Below are positions 17,627 through 26,669 of a stretch of DNA of 64,000 bases, in pieces. A program made the translations under genes and the position numbers. The DNA comes from Alphaproteobacteria bacterium. GTDB lineage: Bacteria; Pseudomonadota; Alphaproteobacteria; UBA7887. The notes under the pieces were generated by a model. The model made no database searches, was not told where the DNA came from, and was given only the letters and a program-made list of their open reading frames with translations. The stretch's first letter is position 1; each line of letters opens with the position of its first letter. Location of the stretch: positions 41,786-105,785 of the forward strand of contig JASLYQ010000006.1 in the NCBI GenBank assembly GCA_030739735.1, written 5' to 3'.

Positions 17627-18274
17627 GCCCTGTACTACATGCACCATCATGGCGGTGCCGATGATCGGAGCCAGCAGATTGAGCAGCGGAATCCAGAACA
17701 GAAGGGCGACCGTGATGCCTGCGGTCCACAAGGGCATGCGGTGGCGGCGGCGGAAATCCGCTGCCTCGAGCCGTGGCATGCGGCGCAGCGCGACCACCTC
17801 GAAATACTCACGCGACAATAAATAGCCGCTGACCGCGAAGAAAATCAGCAGATTGAGTCCAGGCAAAAAGGCATAGAGAGGTAGACAAACCAAATTCACC
17901 ACCATGGTCCAGATCACTAGACGGACGGCTGCCCAAATGGACTGCCCGAGCGAAGCACCGGGTGCCGTACCGAGGCCGGGATAGTGTTGGGCCTCAACAG
18001 CATTCGCCGCCTCCTCTTGGAAGAGCGAGGCGACGAGCGTCGCGATGGGGGCGAACAGCACCAGGGTAATTACGATGCCGACCGTGCTCCCGAGGATGCC
18101 GATCAACCAGTTGATCCAAGCTTCCCCGACCGTCAACCAGGTATCGATAGCGAAGCCGACGGCAAACCAGAGCACGGCAAAGACCGTCACCGTGCAGGCG
18201 AAGGTTTTGGCCACGACCCAGCGCAGACTGCGGTCCGGCAGTTGGGCGATGGCCTTGCTCAATGCGCCAATCAT
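17594..18274 (-). CDS. EI24/CysZ-like membrane protein
   Basis: A polytopic membrane protein of about 226 residues. The PF07264 (EI24/CysZ) character is seen in the motif region RLVIWTMVVNLVCLPLYAFLPG, followed by GYLLSREYFEVVALRR and the C-terminal WTAGITVALLFWIPLLNLLAPI. CysZ of enteric bacteria imports sulphate, but most alphaproteobacterial relatives have no shown substrate. I chose the ATG at 18274 (MIGALSKAI); the frame is open to 18340. It converges with hemW and diverges from a broken tetR gene. Confidence 0.8.
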   Translation of the reverse strand: MIGALSKAIAQLPDRSLRWVVAKTFACTVTVFAVLWFAVGFAIDTWLTVGEAWINWLIGILGSTVGIVITLVLFAPIATLVASLFQEEAANAVEAQHYPGLGTAPGASLGQSIWAAVRLVIWTMVVNLVCLPLYAFLPGLNLLIFFAVSGYLLSREYFEVVALRRMPRLEAADFRRRHRMPLWTAGITVALLFWIPLLNLLAPIIGTAMMVHVVQGLSQKARQNTI

Positions 18275-18353
18275 GCCCGCCGGTATACGGCTCTCGGGCT
18301 TAGCCGGGCAAGTGAGACTCGGATTCCCAGTGCCGGACACCTATAGTTCGGCT

Positions 18354-18861
18354 ATGGCCGATCGGTCGGAACGAAAAGAGCGACTGGTAGCCGCGCTGAG
18401 TGACATGTTTTGTACCCACGGTTACGGTGGTGCCAGTGTGGCCGTGCTAGTGCGCGCAGCCGGTTTGAGCAAGGCGAGCCTTTACCACCACTTTCCCGGG
18501 GGTAAGGAAGCTAGGCTTGAAGTCGGAATGCTCGCCCCTCTGGCCGGTGAAAGCCCTTTGCCTGAGCGTGTGGATGCCATGATGGTGGCGGTTGCGAGCT
18601 GAGCATTTTCGGCCAGTTCAGCCAAGTCGGTACCGACCACCCCTAGCGGCGCCGGTGGTTGCGTTCTATGGACGCTGGATCGCTTCGCTCGCAGATGCCC
18701 TGAGCGAAAACGGAGTCGAGAGCGAGGAGGCGGTGCGTCGGGCCGCCGATGCGGTGATGATGGTCGAGGGCGCGGTGCTACTTTCGCGCGCACTCGCTGA
18801 CCCGGGTCCGCTGCACCGCGTGCGGCGGCATCTGCCGAGCGCCACCGCCGAGGGTGGCTAG
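18354..18861 (+). pseudogene. TetR-family regulator, frameshifted
   Basis: From the ATG at 18354 the first frame encodes a clean TetR DNA-binding domain (YGGASVAVLVRAAGLSKASLYHHFPGGKEA) and stops at 18602 after 82 codons. The typical TetR C-terminal region continues in a second frame to 18861 (AFYGRWIASLADALSENGVES...AADAVMMVEGAVLLSRAL). Joined, they give about 169 residues against the usual 190-200, so a short central deletion with a frame change is likely. It sits before the adenosine-kinase gene and diverges from the EI24 gene. A truncated DNA-binding peptide might still be made. Confidence 0.8.
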
Positions 18862-18923
18862 GCAGGCGCGCCTGGGTATACTGCGAGGCCAGTCCGATTC
18901 TTCCCATCTCCAAGAGGCCCCGT

Positions 18924-19901
18924 ATGGTGCAAACCGAAATCGATGTGCTCGGCATCGGTAACGCGATCGTCGATGTTCTCAGCCACGCCGAGGACAGCTT
19001 TCTCGATAGCCACGGTCTGACCAAAGGCGCTATGGCGCTGATCGATCCAGACCAAGTCAAGATGCTTTACGATGCCATGGGTTCCGGTGTCGAGATATCG
19101 GGCGGCTCGGCCGCCAACACCATTGCTGGGCTCGCCTCTTTCGGCGGTCGCGGGGCCTTCATTGGTAAGGTGCGCGACGACCAGCTCGGCGAGGTTTTCG
19201 CGCACGACATCCGCGCTCTCGGCGTGCGTTTTGATACCAGGCCGACCAGTGACGGGGCGAGCACCGCGCGCTGCCTGATCCTGGTCACGCCAGATGCCCA
19301 GCGTACTCTCAACACCTTCCTAGGCGCCTGCGTCGAACTGAGGCCGGAGGATATCGACGCGGACCTCGTCGAGGCCTCGGCCGTGACCTACCTCGAAGGC
19401 TATCTCTGGGATCCGCCGCGGGCCAAGAACGCCTTCCGCAAGGCCGTCGAGATCGCCCATAATGCGGGACGCAAAGTGGCGCTGACGCTTTCGGATTCGT
19501 TCTGCGTCGACCGCTATCGCGACGAGTTCTGCGCTTTGGTTGCTGGTGGCGCTGATATTGTTTTTGCCAACGAGACCGAGCTGCTCTCGCTTTACGGGGT
19601 GGACACGTTCGACGAGGGCCTACGGGCGATCCGCGAGAATTGTGAGGTGGCGGTGCTGACGCGCAGCGAGAAAGGCTCGGTGATTGTCGACCACGAGGAG
19701 GTGCACGTGATCGACGCTACGCCGGTCGAGCACGTGGTTGACACCACAGGCGCCGGCGACCTCTTTGCCGCCGGCTTCCTCTACGGCTACACCCGCGGCG
19801 ACGGGCTCGCCGAATGCGGACGCCTGGGCTCGCTCGCTGCGGCCGAGATCATCAGCCACTTCGGTGCCCGCCCAGACGTCGCGCTCTCGACATTGGTGTG
19901 A
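18924..19901 (+). CDS. PfkB-family carbohydrate kinase (adenosine kinase-like)
   Basis: A 325-residue ribokinase-fold protein. The N-terminal VLGIGNAIVDVL, EISGGSAANTIAGLASFGGRGAFIGKV and the C-terminal VDTTGAGDLFAAGFLYG, whose Asp is the catalytic base, are intact. The middle NTFLGACVELRPEDID and YLEGYLWDPPRAK resemble alphaproteobacterial adenosine kinases, which phosphorylate adenosine to AMP. The exact sugar or nucleoside is inferred. It is followed two bases later by an AmpG-like permease, with which it probably shares a transcript. Confidence 0.85.
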   Translation: MVQTEIDVLGIGNAIVDVLSHAEDSFLDSHGLTKGAMALIDPDQVKMLYDAMGSGVEISGGSAANTIAGLASFGGRGAFIGKVRDDQLGEVFAHDIRALGVRFDTRPTSDGASTARCLILVTPDAQRTLNTFLGACVELRPEDIDADLVEASAVTYLEGYLWDPPRAKNAFRKAVEIAHNAGRKVALTLSDSFCVDRYRDEFCALVAGGADIVFANETELLSLYGVDTFDEGLRAIRENCEVAVLTRSEKGSVIVDHEEVHVIDATPVEHVVDTTGAGDLFAAGFLYGYTRGDGLAECGRLGSLAAAEIISHFGARPDVALSTLV

Positions 19902-19903
19902 CG

Positions 19904-21355
19904 ATGATGGCGCCGACTTGGCGGGAGACGCTTGCGTCTTTCAAAGAGCGACCCGTCGTCACCATGCTCTTCCTCGGCTACGCTGCCGGCGTGCCGTTGA
20001 TCATCGTGCTCTCGACGACCGGCTATTGGCTGCGCGAGATGGGCGTCAGCCGCACCTCGATCGGTTTCCTAGTCTGGGCGAGTCTTCCCTGGGCTCTGAA
20101 GGTCTTTTGGGCGCCGTTGGTCGATCGTATACCGCTCCCGTTTCTAACTGCTTGGCTCGGCAAACGACGGTCCTACATGCTTCTGTCGCAAATAGGTATC
20201 GTTTGCGGCATGATTGGCATTGTTCTGCTCGACCCCCAAGCATCGACCGCCTTCAAAGCTGGGGTGCTGCCGGTCTTCGGCGGCATGTCGAACGCCGAGG
20301 TCACTCCACCGGGAACCAATGTTGTTCTGGCAATGGCAATCTTGCTCTTTGTTATCGCTGTCTCATCGGCCACACAGGACATCGTTGTCGACGCGTTCCG
20401 CATAGAATCCGCACCGGACGATCGGCAGGGTGTTATGGCCGCCGCTTATCAATACGGTTACCGGATCGCCATGTTCGCGGCCGGGGCGGGCGCCCTGTAC
20501 ATCGCTTATGCCGCAGATTGGGTGACGGCTTATTTTGTGATCGCGATTTCAATGGGGATCGGCATGGCGACGGTGCTGGCGATTCGGGAGCCACCACATG
20601 AGGCCGTTGAGCGCGAGCACGACCATGAGACCGCCCTTAGTGAACGAGTTGCCGCTTTGGGACATCTGCATGGGCGCAGGAAGCACATGGCCGCGTGGTT
20701 CTCGTCCGCCGTGATCAGCCCGCTAGCAGAGTTTTTTCGCCGCAACGGCTGGATGGCGATCGTTGTGCTGGCGCTTATCGGATCGTTTCGGCTGTCGGAC
20801 TTGACGCTCGGCGCGATGGCCAACCCGTTTTACGTCGATATTGGGTTCTCTAAGCTCGATATTGCGAATATTGGCAAGACCTTCGGCCTGTTCGTGACGC
20901 TGGTCGGCATTGCCCTTGGCGGTGTCACGGTGGTGCGTTTCGGTATCATGCCAATGTTGTTGCTTACTGCCGTCCTGCTGACGATCACCAATCTCCTTTT
21001 CGCAGCTATGGCAATGGTCGGGCCGGAGCTGTGGATGCTCGCCATCACCATCAGTGCTGACAATCTTGCTGGCGGCATGTCAGGCACGGTTTTCATCGCC
21101 TATCTTTCGGCACTCACCAATCGCGCTTATACGGCGACACAATATGCGCTCTTTACCTCGCTGATGAGCCTTTTCGGCAAGTTTGTGGCGGGGTTCTCCG
21201 GTGTCGTAGTCGATGCTACCGATTATGTGACGTTCTTCATCTACGCATCCATTCTTGGTGTTCCCTCAATCCTGCTGATCATTTTTATTCGCATCCGCGG
21301 GCGTGAAGGCATGCCGGCGTTTGAGCGCCTACCGACTGGAGCTATGGTGCCCTAG
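19904..21355 (+). CDS. AmpG-like MFS permease
   Basis: A 483-residue major facilitator protein. It has the AmpG pattern LFLGYAAGVPLIIVLSTTGYWLREMGVSRTSIG, the WALKVFWAPLVDRIPLPF turn, GKRRSYMLLSQ and SATQDIVVDAFRIES. AmpG proteins import anhydromuropeptides for cell-wall recycling; no other recycling genes are here, so the substrate is an inference from the family. About twelve hydrophobic segments are spread along the protein with an acidic/basic loop near residues 230-255. I start at the ATG at 19904, just after the kinase stop. Confidence 0.83.
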   Translation: MMAPTWRETLASFKERPVVTMLFLGYAAGVPLIIVLSTTGYWLREMGVSRTSIGFLVWASLPWALKVFWAPLVDRIPLPFLTAWLGKRRSYMLLSQIGIVCGMIGIVLLDPQASTAFKAGVLPVFGGMSNAEVTPPGTNVVLAMAILLFVIAVSSATQDIVVDAFRIESAPDDRQGVMAAAYQYGYRIAMFAAGAGALYIAYAADWVTAYFVIAISMGIGMATVLAIREPPHEAVEREHDHETALSERVAALGHLHGRRKHMAAWFSSAVISPLAEFFRRNGWMAIVVLALIGSFRLSDLTLGAMANPFYVDIGFSKLDIANIGKTFGLFVTLVGIALGGVTVVRFGIMPMLLLTAVLLTITNLLFAAMAMVGPELWMLAITISADNLAGGMSGTVFIAYLSALTNRAYTATQYALFTSLMSLFGKFVAGFSGVVVDATDYVTFFIYASILGVPSILLIIFIRIRGREGMPAFERLPTGAMVP

Positions 21356-21442
21356 CTAAAAATAGGATACTGCCACGCTTATCAGTGTGCTGAAGAAGAT
21401 TAAGGATTAGGAATCGCGCGACGGGCTAATTCTGCCGAGTGT

Positions 21443-21667
21443 GTGGGTAGTGCATCAAGATACCAGTTATTGCTAACAAGCAATGCTACGCACACCATTG
21501 AGTTCGACGACTATATCTCCCAGGCGGCCTTGTCGTATGTGCTGTCGCTTACCGAGCAGGGATGCTTGGCCGCCGATGGCGGCTTCGCCGAAGACCTCAA
21601 CGTGCACACTGGCAAGGTCACCCCTTCTACCGTGGCCGCGAATATCTCTTACGACTATGTGGTCCTG
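21443..21667 (+). pseudogene. ald: Alanine dehydrogenase C-terminal remnant
   Basis: Within the 325 bp between the AmpG-like gene and phoB, one plus-strand frame contains the end of alanine dehydrogenase. AALSYVLSLTEQG matches the family's NATLPYVL-LA-KG helix, and DLNVHTGKVTPSTVA...SYDYV matches the -LNVH-GKVT--AVA and YDYV tail. Nothing resembling the NAD-binding domain or N-terminal half is present upstream, and no proper start exists. The remaining bases of the gap (21356-21442) show nothing I can name and are AT-richer than the genes around. It is a 3' relic of a lost gene. Confidence 0.65.
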
Positions 21668-21680
21668 AGACAGTGCTTGG

Positions 21681-22373
21681 CTAAGCGTCTTCGTATTCTA
21701 ACGCATATCCGGCCGAGCGCACGGTACGGATCAGGTCGCGCTCGTTCTCGCTGTTGAGTGCCTTGCGCAGACGCCGGATATGGACATCTACGGTGCGCGG
21801 CTCAACCGAGATGTCAGGTCCCCAGACCGCATCCAGTAGGCGCTCGCGCGAGAACACCCGGCGCGGCTTTTCGAGAAAATGCCTGAGCAGACGAAATTCG
21901 GTGGGGCCTAAATGGATGGTGCGGCCGGCACGACGCACGCGGTAGGTGTCGAGCTCCATCTCTATGTCGGCGTAAGTCAGCCTGTCCTGCGACAATGCTG
22001 GGCGTGTGCGGCGTAGCACGGCACGCACGCGGGCGATGACTTCGGACGGCGAGAACGGCTTGGTGACATAGTCGTCGGCGCCACTGTCGAGGGCGCGTAC
22101 GCGATCGTCCTCTTCGGCGCGCGCGGTCAGCATGATGATCGGCAGCTGCTGGAGGTTGGGATCGCGGCGCAGCTGGCGGCAAACCTCAAGGCCCGAGACC
22201 GAGGGCAGCATCCAGTCGAGGATGACCAGATCGGGAGGCCGCTCCCTGATCATCAACAGCGCCTCCTCGCCATCGCCCGTCTCGCGCACCTCGAAGCCTT
22301 CGCGCTTAAGGTTGTAGCTGAGCAATTCGACGATTGAGGGCTCGTCTTCGACCAGAAGAATGCTGGGCCGCAT
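21681..22373 (-). CDS. phoB: Phosphate regulon response regulator PhoB
   Basis: An OmpR-type regulator of about 230 residues. The receiver domain has ILLVEDEPSIVELL, LVILDWMLPSVSG with the phosphoacceptor Asp, IIMLTARAEE and DDYVTKPFSPSEV. The winged-helix DNA-binding domain has LGPTEFRLLRHFLEKPRRVFSRERLLDAVWG and PRTVDVHIRRLRKAL. I chose the ATG at 22373 (MRPSILLVEDEP) with a GGAAG ribosome site eight bases upstream; the frame opens at 22388. PhoB binds Pho boxes, one of which lies before pstS in this cluster. Confidence 0.96.
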   Translation of the reverse strand: MRPSILLVEDEPSIVELLSYNLKREGFEVRETGDGEEALLMIRERPPDLVILDWMLPSVSGLEVCRQLRRDPNLQQLPIIMLTARAEEDDRVRALDSGADDYVTKPFSPSEVIARVRAVLRRTRPALSQDRLTYADIEMELDTYRVRRAGRTIHLGPTEFRLLRHFLEKPRRVFSRERLLDAVWGPDISVEPRTVDVHIRRLRKALNSENERDLIRTVRSAGYALEYEDA

Positions 22374-22388
22374 TGATTTGCTTCCCAT

Positions 22389-23123
22389 CTATTCCAAGGT
22401 GCCGTCCAACTCCACCGGCGCGCAGGCGACGAATGTCGCGGTGGTGTCTGCCTTGGGGCGATCGCCGAATCTGTGGTCGCCGGTCAGGCGGTAGTTGATC
22501 ATTTCGGCAATATTGGTCGCGTGGTCGCCAATGCGCTCGAGGTTCTTAGCCGCAAACAGCATATGTGTGCATGGCGTGATGTTGCGCGCATCCTCCATCA
22601 TGTAGGTCAGTAGCTGGCGGAACAGGCCATTGTACATTTCGTCCACGTCCTGGTCATTGCGCCAGACTCGCTCGGCCCCTTCCAGGTCCTGGTCGACATA
22701 TGCGTCGAGCACCTGCCCGACCATGGCTCTGACTTTTTCGGCCATGTTGGGGATCATCCAAGCCGACGGTATCTCGCGCGCCTGTGAGAGAGCAATACCG
22801 CGCTTGGCTATATTCTTGGCGAGATCGCCCATGCGCTCGAGGTCGCTGGCCACCCGCAACGCACCGATGACTGAGCGCAAGTCCACCGCCATGGGCTGGC
22901 GCAGCGCCAGCATCTTGGTGACTTGGCGCTCCACAGCGAGCTCGAACTCGTCGATGCTATCGTCGGTTTCGATAATGCGGCCGAGGCGCTCACTATCACG
23001 CTCCATCATGGCGGCGACCGTGTCGCCGATCTGGCGCTCGACCATGCCCCCCATCTGCAGCACTGTATCGGTCAGCTGCCGCAGCTCGTCGTCATAGGCA
23101 TGGACCGTATGTTCGCCGTTCAT
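22389..23123 (-). CDS. phoU: Phosphate signalling protein PhoU
   Basis: PhoU links the Pst transporter to PhoR and dampens the Pho response when phosphate is plentiful. The 244-residue all-helical protein has two PhoU repeats with the metal-binding style motifs: VASDLERMGDLAKNIAKR in the first and AKNLERIGDHATNIAEM in the second. I start at MNGEHTVHAYDDELRQL (ATG at 23123); the region before it in frame is antisense to pstB and not family-like. It is 16 bp after pstB and directly before phoB. Confidence 0.95.
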   Translation of the reverse strand: MNGEHTVHAYDDELRQLTDTVLQMGGMVERQIGDTVAAMMERDSERLGRIIETDDSIDEFELAVERQVTKMLALRQPMAVDLRSVIGALRVASDLERMGDLAKNIAKRGIALSQAREIPSAWMIPNMAEKVRAMVGQVLDAYVDQDLEGAERVWRNDQDVDEMYNGLFRQLLTYMMEDARNITPCTHMLFAAKNLERIGDHATNIAEMINYRLTGDHRFGDRPKADTTATFVACAPVELDGTLE

Positions 23124-23139
23124 GTCTTTCTCCTCACCC

Positions 23140-23949
23140 TCAGCCGAAGCGGCCCGTGATGTAGTCCTGGGTGCGCTGCTCGGCCGGATTGGTGTAGACC
23201 TGCTCGGTGTCGCCGAACTCCACCAGCTTGCCAAGATGAAAGAAGGCGGTGCGCTGGGAGACGCGCGCGGCCTGCTGCATGTTGTGGGTCACGATGACAA
23301 TGCTGTACTGGGAGCGCAAGTCGTCGATCAGTTCCTCGATCTTGGCAGTGGCGATAGGATCGAGTGCTGAGCAGGGTTCATCCATCAGGATCACCTCCGG
23401 ATTGATGGCGATGGCGCGGGCGATGCAGAGGCGCTGCTGCTGGCCGCCTGAGATCCCGGTGCCGCTTTGGCTCAGACGATCCTTAACCTCGTCCCACAGC
23501 CCGGCGCGGTACAGGCTCGATTCGACGATCTCGTCGAGCGCTGTGCGTGACGAGGCCATGCCATGAATGCGTGGGCCATAGGCCACATTCTCGTAAATCG
23601 ATTTGGGAAACGGATTGGGTTTCTGAAAGACCATGCCGACACGAGTGCGCAGACGTGCCACGTCGATGCTCGGCGCATAGATATCTTGTCCGTCGATGGT
23701 GACGCTGCCGCTAACACGACAGGATGGGATAGTGTCGTTGGTGCGGTTGAAACAGCGCAGAAAGGTGGATTTGCCGCACCCCGAGGGGCCGATGAAGGCG
23801 GTGACCTCGTGGTTGTTGATAGTGATATCGACATGGTTCAGCGCCAGTTTGTCGCCGTAAAATACATCAACGCCTTGCGCTACGATCTTTACAGCCGGCG
23901 TGGCGGCGCCGTGCAGGGGCGCATCTGTGGTGACTGACATGGCTACCAT
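23140..23949 (-). CDS. pstB: Phosphate ABC transporter ATP-binding protein
   Basis: The cytoplasmic ATPase of the high-affinity phosphate importer. Walker A is [16 protein letters not shown], the signature is [15 protein letters not shown], Walker B is [13 protein letters not shown] and the switch His is in [13 protein letters not shown]. Its 269 residues are normal. The ATG at 23949 overlaps the pstA stop by seven bases and has a GAG motif upstream; the ATG at 23940 is an alternative start. Confidence 0.97.
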   Translation of the reverse strand: MVAMSVTTDAPLHGAATPAVKIVAQGVDVFYGDKLALNHVDITINNHEVTAFIGPSGCGKSTFLRCFNRTNDTIPSCRVSGSVTIDGQDIYAPSIDVARLRTRVGMVFQKPNPFPKSIYENVAYGPRIHGMASSRTALDEIVESSLYRAGLWDEVKDRLSQSGTGISGGQQQRLCIARAIAINPEVILMDEPCSALDPIATAKIEELIDDLRSQYSIVIVTHNMQQAARVSQRTAFFHLGKLVEFGDTEQVYTNPAEQRTQDYITGRFG

Positions 23950-25262
23950 CGCTTCTCGAATCTCTGGCGGATCAGGACCGCACTGGTATTCATCAGGATG
24001 AGGAAGGCGAGCAGTACCATGATGGCAGCCGAGGTTTTCTCGACGAAACCGCGTTCGGGGCTATCGGCCCAGATATAAATCTGCACGGGCAGCGCGGTAG
24101 CGGGGTCGAGCGGTCCGTCGGGCACGTCGACGATGAAGGCAACCATGCCGATCATCAACAGCGGTGCCGTCTCTCCGAGCGCACGCGCCATGCCGATAAT
24201 GGTGCCCGTCATAATGCCCGGCATTGCCAACGGCAGCACATGGTGCAGCACGACTTGCATCGGCGAGGCACCAACGCTCAGCGCCGCGTCGCGCGTCGAG
24301 GGCGGCACGGACATTAGGGCAGCGCGGGAGGCGATGATCACTGTCGGAAGGGTCATCAAGGCGAGAACCATGCCGCCGACCAATGGCGCCGAGCGCGGCA
24401 TGCCAAAAACATTGAGGAATACCGCCAGGCCGAGTAGGCCGAAAACGATTGATGGCACCGCGGCGAGGTTGTTGATGTTGACCTCGATCAGATCGGTCCA
24501 TCGATTGCGCGCCGCGAATTCCTCCAGATAGACGGCAGTCATGACGCCGAGTGGCACCGATAACAGCAGGCAGGTCAGGATTGTCCACAGCGAGCCCATG
24601 GTCGCGCTGCCAATACCCGCCAGCTCAGGCTCGCGCGAATCGCCCGACGTAAAGAAGCCGAGTGCGAAGCTGCTTTTCAGGCGCCCCTCCTCGGCAAGGG
24701 CGTCGAGCCAGGCAAGCTGTTTGTCCGACAGCGCGCGTTGCGTCTCGGGTATATCGCGCGAGATATGCCCTTTGCGCAGCATGTCGACATCATCCGAGAC
24801 GAGCAGCGACCGCGTTTGGCTGCTGCCGATCAGACCTGGGTTCGTGATCACCATTCCGCGCAGCTCGCGCGCCGCTCCATCGCTCAGCAGGCGGGTCAGA
24901 GCGCGCTTATCGCGGCGCCCAGAGACTTCGGGGAAAAGCGCGCTCAGGGAGCGCTTAGCAATAGCGCCGTAGTTGCCCTTGGCCAGAATTTTGGGATCGC
25001 CGCTCGCCTCGGGATCGATCAGGGCCGGATCGAAAAACACGTCAACCACGACGCGGCTTTGGAAGAAGGCGGTGTGGCCCTTCGCGACAATCGTGACCAA
25101 CAGCACTCCGAGCGCCAGCACGGCTAAGGCGATGCCGAGCAGGCCGTAAAAGCGAAACCGCGTCTCGGCCGCATGTCGGTGGCGCAGGCGCCTTTCGTCG
25201 AGCTTAAAGGTCACCCTAACCTCCTGTCCGAGAGTTTCGATCTGGTCTCCGCCCTGGGCCAC
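23943..25262 (-). CDS. pstA: Phosphate ABC transporter permease PstA
   Basis: A 439-residue inner-membrane permease, longer than the roughly 290 residues of the enteric protein. The extra N-terminal 190 residues hold one membrane anchor ([21 protein letters not shown]) and a large soluble part, the DUF3333-type extension seen in alphaproteobacteria. The core has [35 protein letters not shown] and the permease loop [34 protein letters not shown]. It begins at a GTG that abuts the pstC stop. Confidence 0.95.
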   Translation of the reverse strand: MAQGGDQIETLGQEVRVTFKLDERRLRHRHAAETRFRFYGLLGIALAVLALGVLLVTIVAKGHTAFFQSRVVVDVFFDPALIDPEASGDPKILAKGNYGAIAKRSLSALFPEVSGRRDKRALTRLLSDGAARELRGMVITNPGLIGSSQTRSLLVSDDVDMLRKGHISRDIPETQRALSDKQLAWLDALAEEGRLKSSFALGFFTSGDSREPELAGIGSATMGSLWTILTCLLLSVPLGVMTAVYLEEFAARNRWTDLIEVNINNLAAVPSIVFGLLGLAVFLNVFGMPRSAPLVGGMVLALMTLPTVIIASRAALMSVPPSTRDAALSVGASPMQVVLHHVLPLAMPGIMTGTIIGMARALGETAPLLMIGMVAFIVDVPDGPLDPATALPVQIYIWADSPERGFVEKTSAAIMVLLAFLILMNTSAVLIRQRFEKRW

Positions 25263-26644
25263 TATTCATAGATCTCCCGATAGCGACGCACCACTCTCAG
25301 CGCAACGACATTGAGCGCCAGGGTCACTAGCAGAAGCACTAGCCCGAGGGCGAAGGCCGCGAGGGTCTTGGCACTGTCGAATTCCTGGTCCCCGACCAGC
25401 AGGGTAACAATCTGTACTGTCACCGTGGTCACTGCCTGTAGGGGGTTCGCGGTCATATTGGCGGCTAGGCCCGCAGCCATCACTACGATCATGGTCTCGC
25501 CGATGGCGCGCGATATGGCGAGTAGGATGGCTGCGACCACACCCGGGAGGGCAGCCGGCAGCACCACGCGCTTGATGGTCTCAGACGGCGTCGCACCGAG
25601 GGCCAAGGAGCCGTCACGCATGGTCTGTGGCACCGCGTTTATGACATCATCTGATAGTGATGAGACGAAAGGGATGATCATGATTCCCATCACTAGACCG
25701 GCTGCCAGCGCGCTTTCCGAGGCGACGTCAAGACCGATACCGGCTCCTACCTCGCGTAGCATCGGGGTTACGGTGATGGCGGCAAAGAAGCCGTAGACCA
25801 CGGTCGGCACGCCCGCCAGCACCTCAAGCACGGGCTTGGTGATGGCGCGCAAGCGCGGGCTGGCATATTCGGAGAGATAGATTGCCGACATGAGGCCTAT
25901 GGGCGCGGCAACCAGCATAGCTATCACCGTAACCAGAAGCGTGCCGACGAAGAGCGGGATGGCGCCAAAGCTCCCCGTAGCCCCGACCTGATCGGCCCGG
26001 ATTGCGGTCTGCGGGCTCCATTGCAGACCGAATAGGAAGTCGTAGATCGGCACTTTGGCGAAAAAACGTATCGATTCGAAGAGAAGGGACAAGACGATGC
26101 CGATGGTCGTAAAAATGGCGACTGTCGAGCTGATGATGAGCAGGATCGAGAGGGCGCGCTCGACGGCGTCACGGGCGTGAAACGCACTCGTGATGCGACG
26201 ACGGGCATAAAGCAGGCCTAGGAATGCCACCGCCAGAGCTACGATGGTGAGCGCGGCCGTAGCGATGGCCCGGTAGCGCACCAGATTGTCGGCGGCCGCT
26301 TGAACTGCCGGCTTGATGTTGCCGCCAGTGTTGAGCCCATTGGCCAGATTGTGAATGTCGTTGAGCAGTAGCCCCTTTGCGTCGGCCGGCATTCCCGTAT
26401 AGCTCTCTGGCAGGTCGCCGACCACGAGGAAGTCTGCCACATGGCTTTCCAGCACGGCCCACACCACGATCGTGAGCAGCGCCGGAACGCTACACCAGAT
26501 CGCGACATAGGCCCCGTGATAGCTGGGTAGCGAATGCAGCCGACGTAATTCGCCGCCCACTGCCATCACGGCGCGCTGCCTGCCCAGGTAAAAGGCCAGG
26601 GCGCTGAGGCCCAGCAAGACGAAGAGCAGTATCGTCAGCGACAT
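25262..26644 (-). CDS. pstC: Phosphate ABC transporter permease PstC
   Basis: The partner permease, 460 residues. As in many alphaproteobacteria it carries a long N-terminal extension with extra membrane helices (LTILLFVLLGLSALAFYLG, then a second pair near residues 45-65 and 135-155) and a periplasmic-type loop. The conserved core has LLVTVIAMLVAAPIGLMSAIYLSEYASPRLR, VLEVLAGVPTVVYGFFA and the EAA-like MRDGSLALGATPSETIKRVVLP. It lies 25 bp after pstS and touches pstA. Confidence 0.95.
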   Translation of the reverse strand: MSLTILLFVLLGLSALAFYLGRQRAVMAVGGELRRLHSLPSYHGAYVAIWCSVPALLTIVVWAVLESHVADFLVVGDLPESYTGMPADAKGLLLNDIHNLANGLNTGGNIKPAVQAAADNLVRYRAIATAALTIVALAVAFLGLLYARRRITSAFHARDAVERALSILLIISSTVAIFTTIGIVLSLLFESIRFFAKVPIYDFLFGLQWSPQTAIRADQVGATGSFGAIPLFVGTLLVTVIAMLVAAPIGLMSAIYLSEYASPRLRAITKPVLEVLAGVPTVVYGFFAAITVTPMLREVGAGIGLDVASESALAAGLVMGIMIIPFVSSLSDDVINAVPQTMRDGSLALGATPSETIKRVVLPAALPGVVAAILLAISRAIGETMIVVMAAGLAANMTANPLQAVTTVTVQIVTLLVGDQEFDSAKTLAAFALGLVLLLVTLALNVVALRVVRRYREIYE

Positions 26645-26669
26645 CTCGGCGACACTTTCGACAGCGGTC

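Noticed and set aside
18045..18602. Taking the TetR frame start at 18045
   Set aside because: Residues before 18354 are antisense to the EI24 gene; the TetR domain starts at MADRSERKERL.
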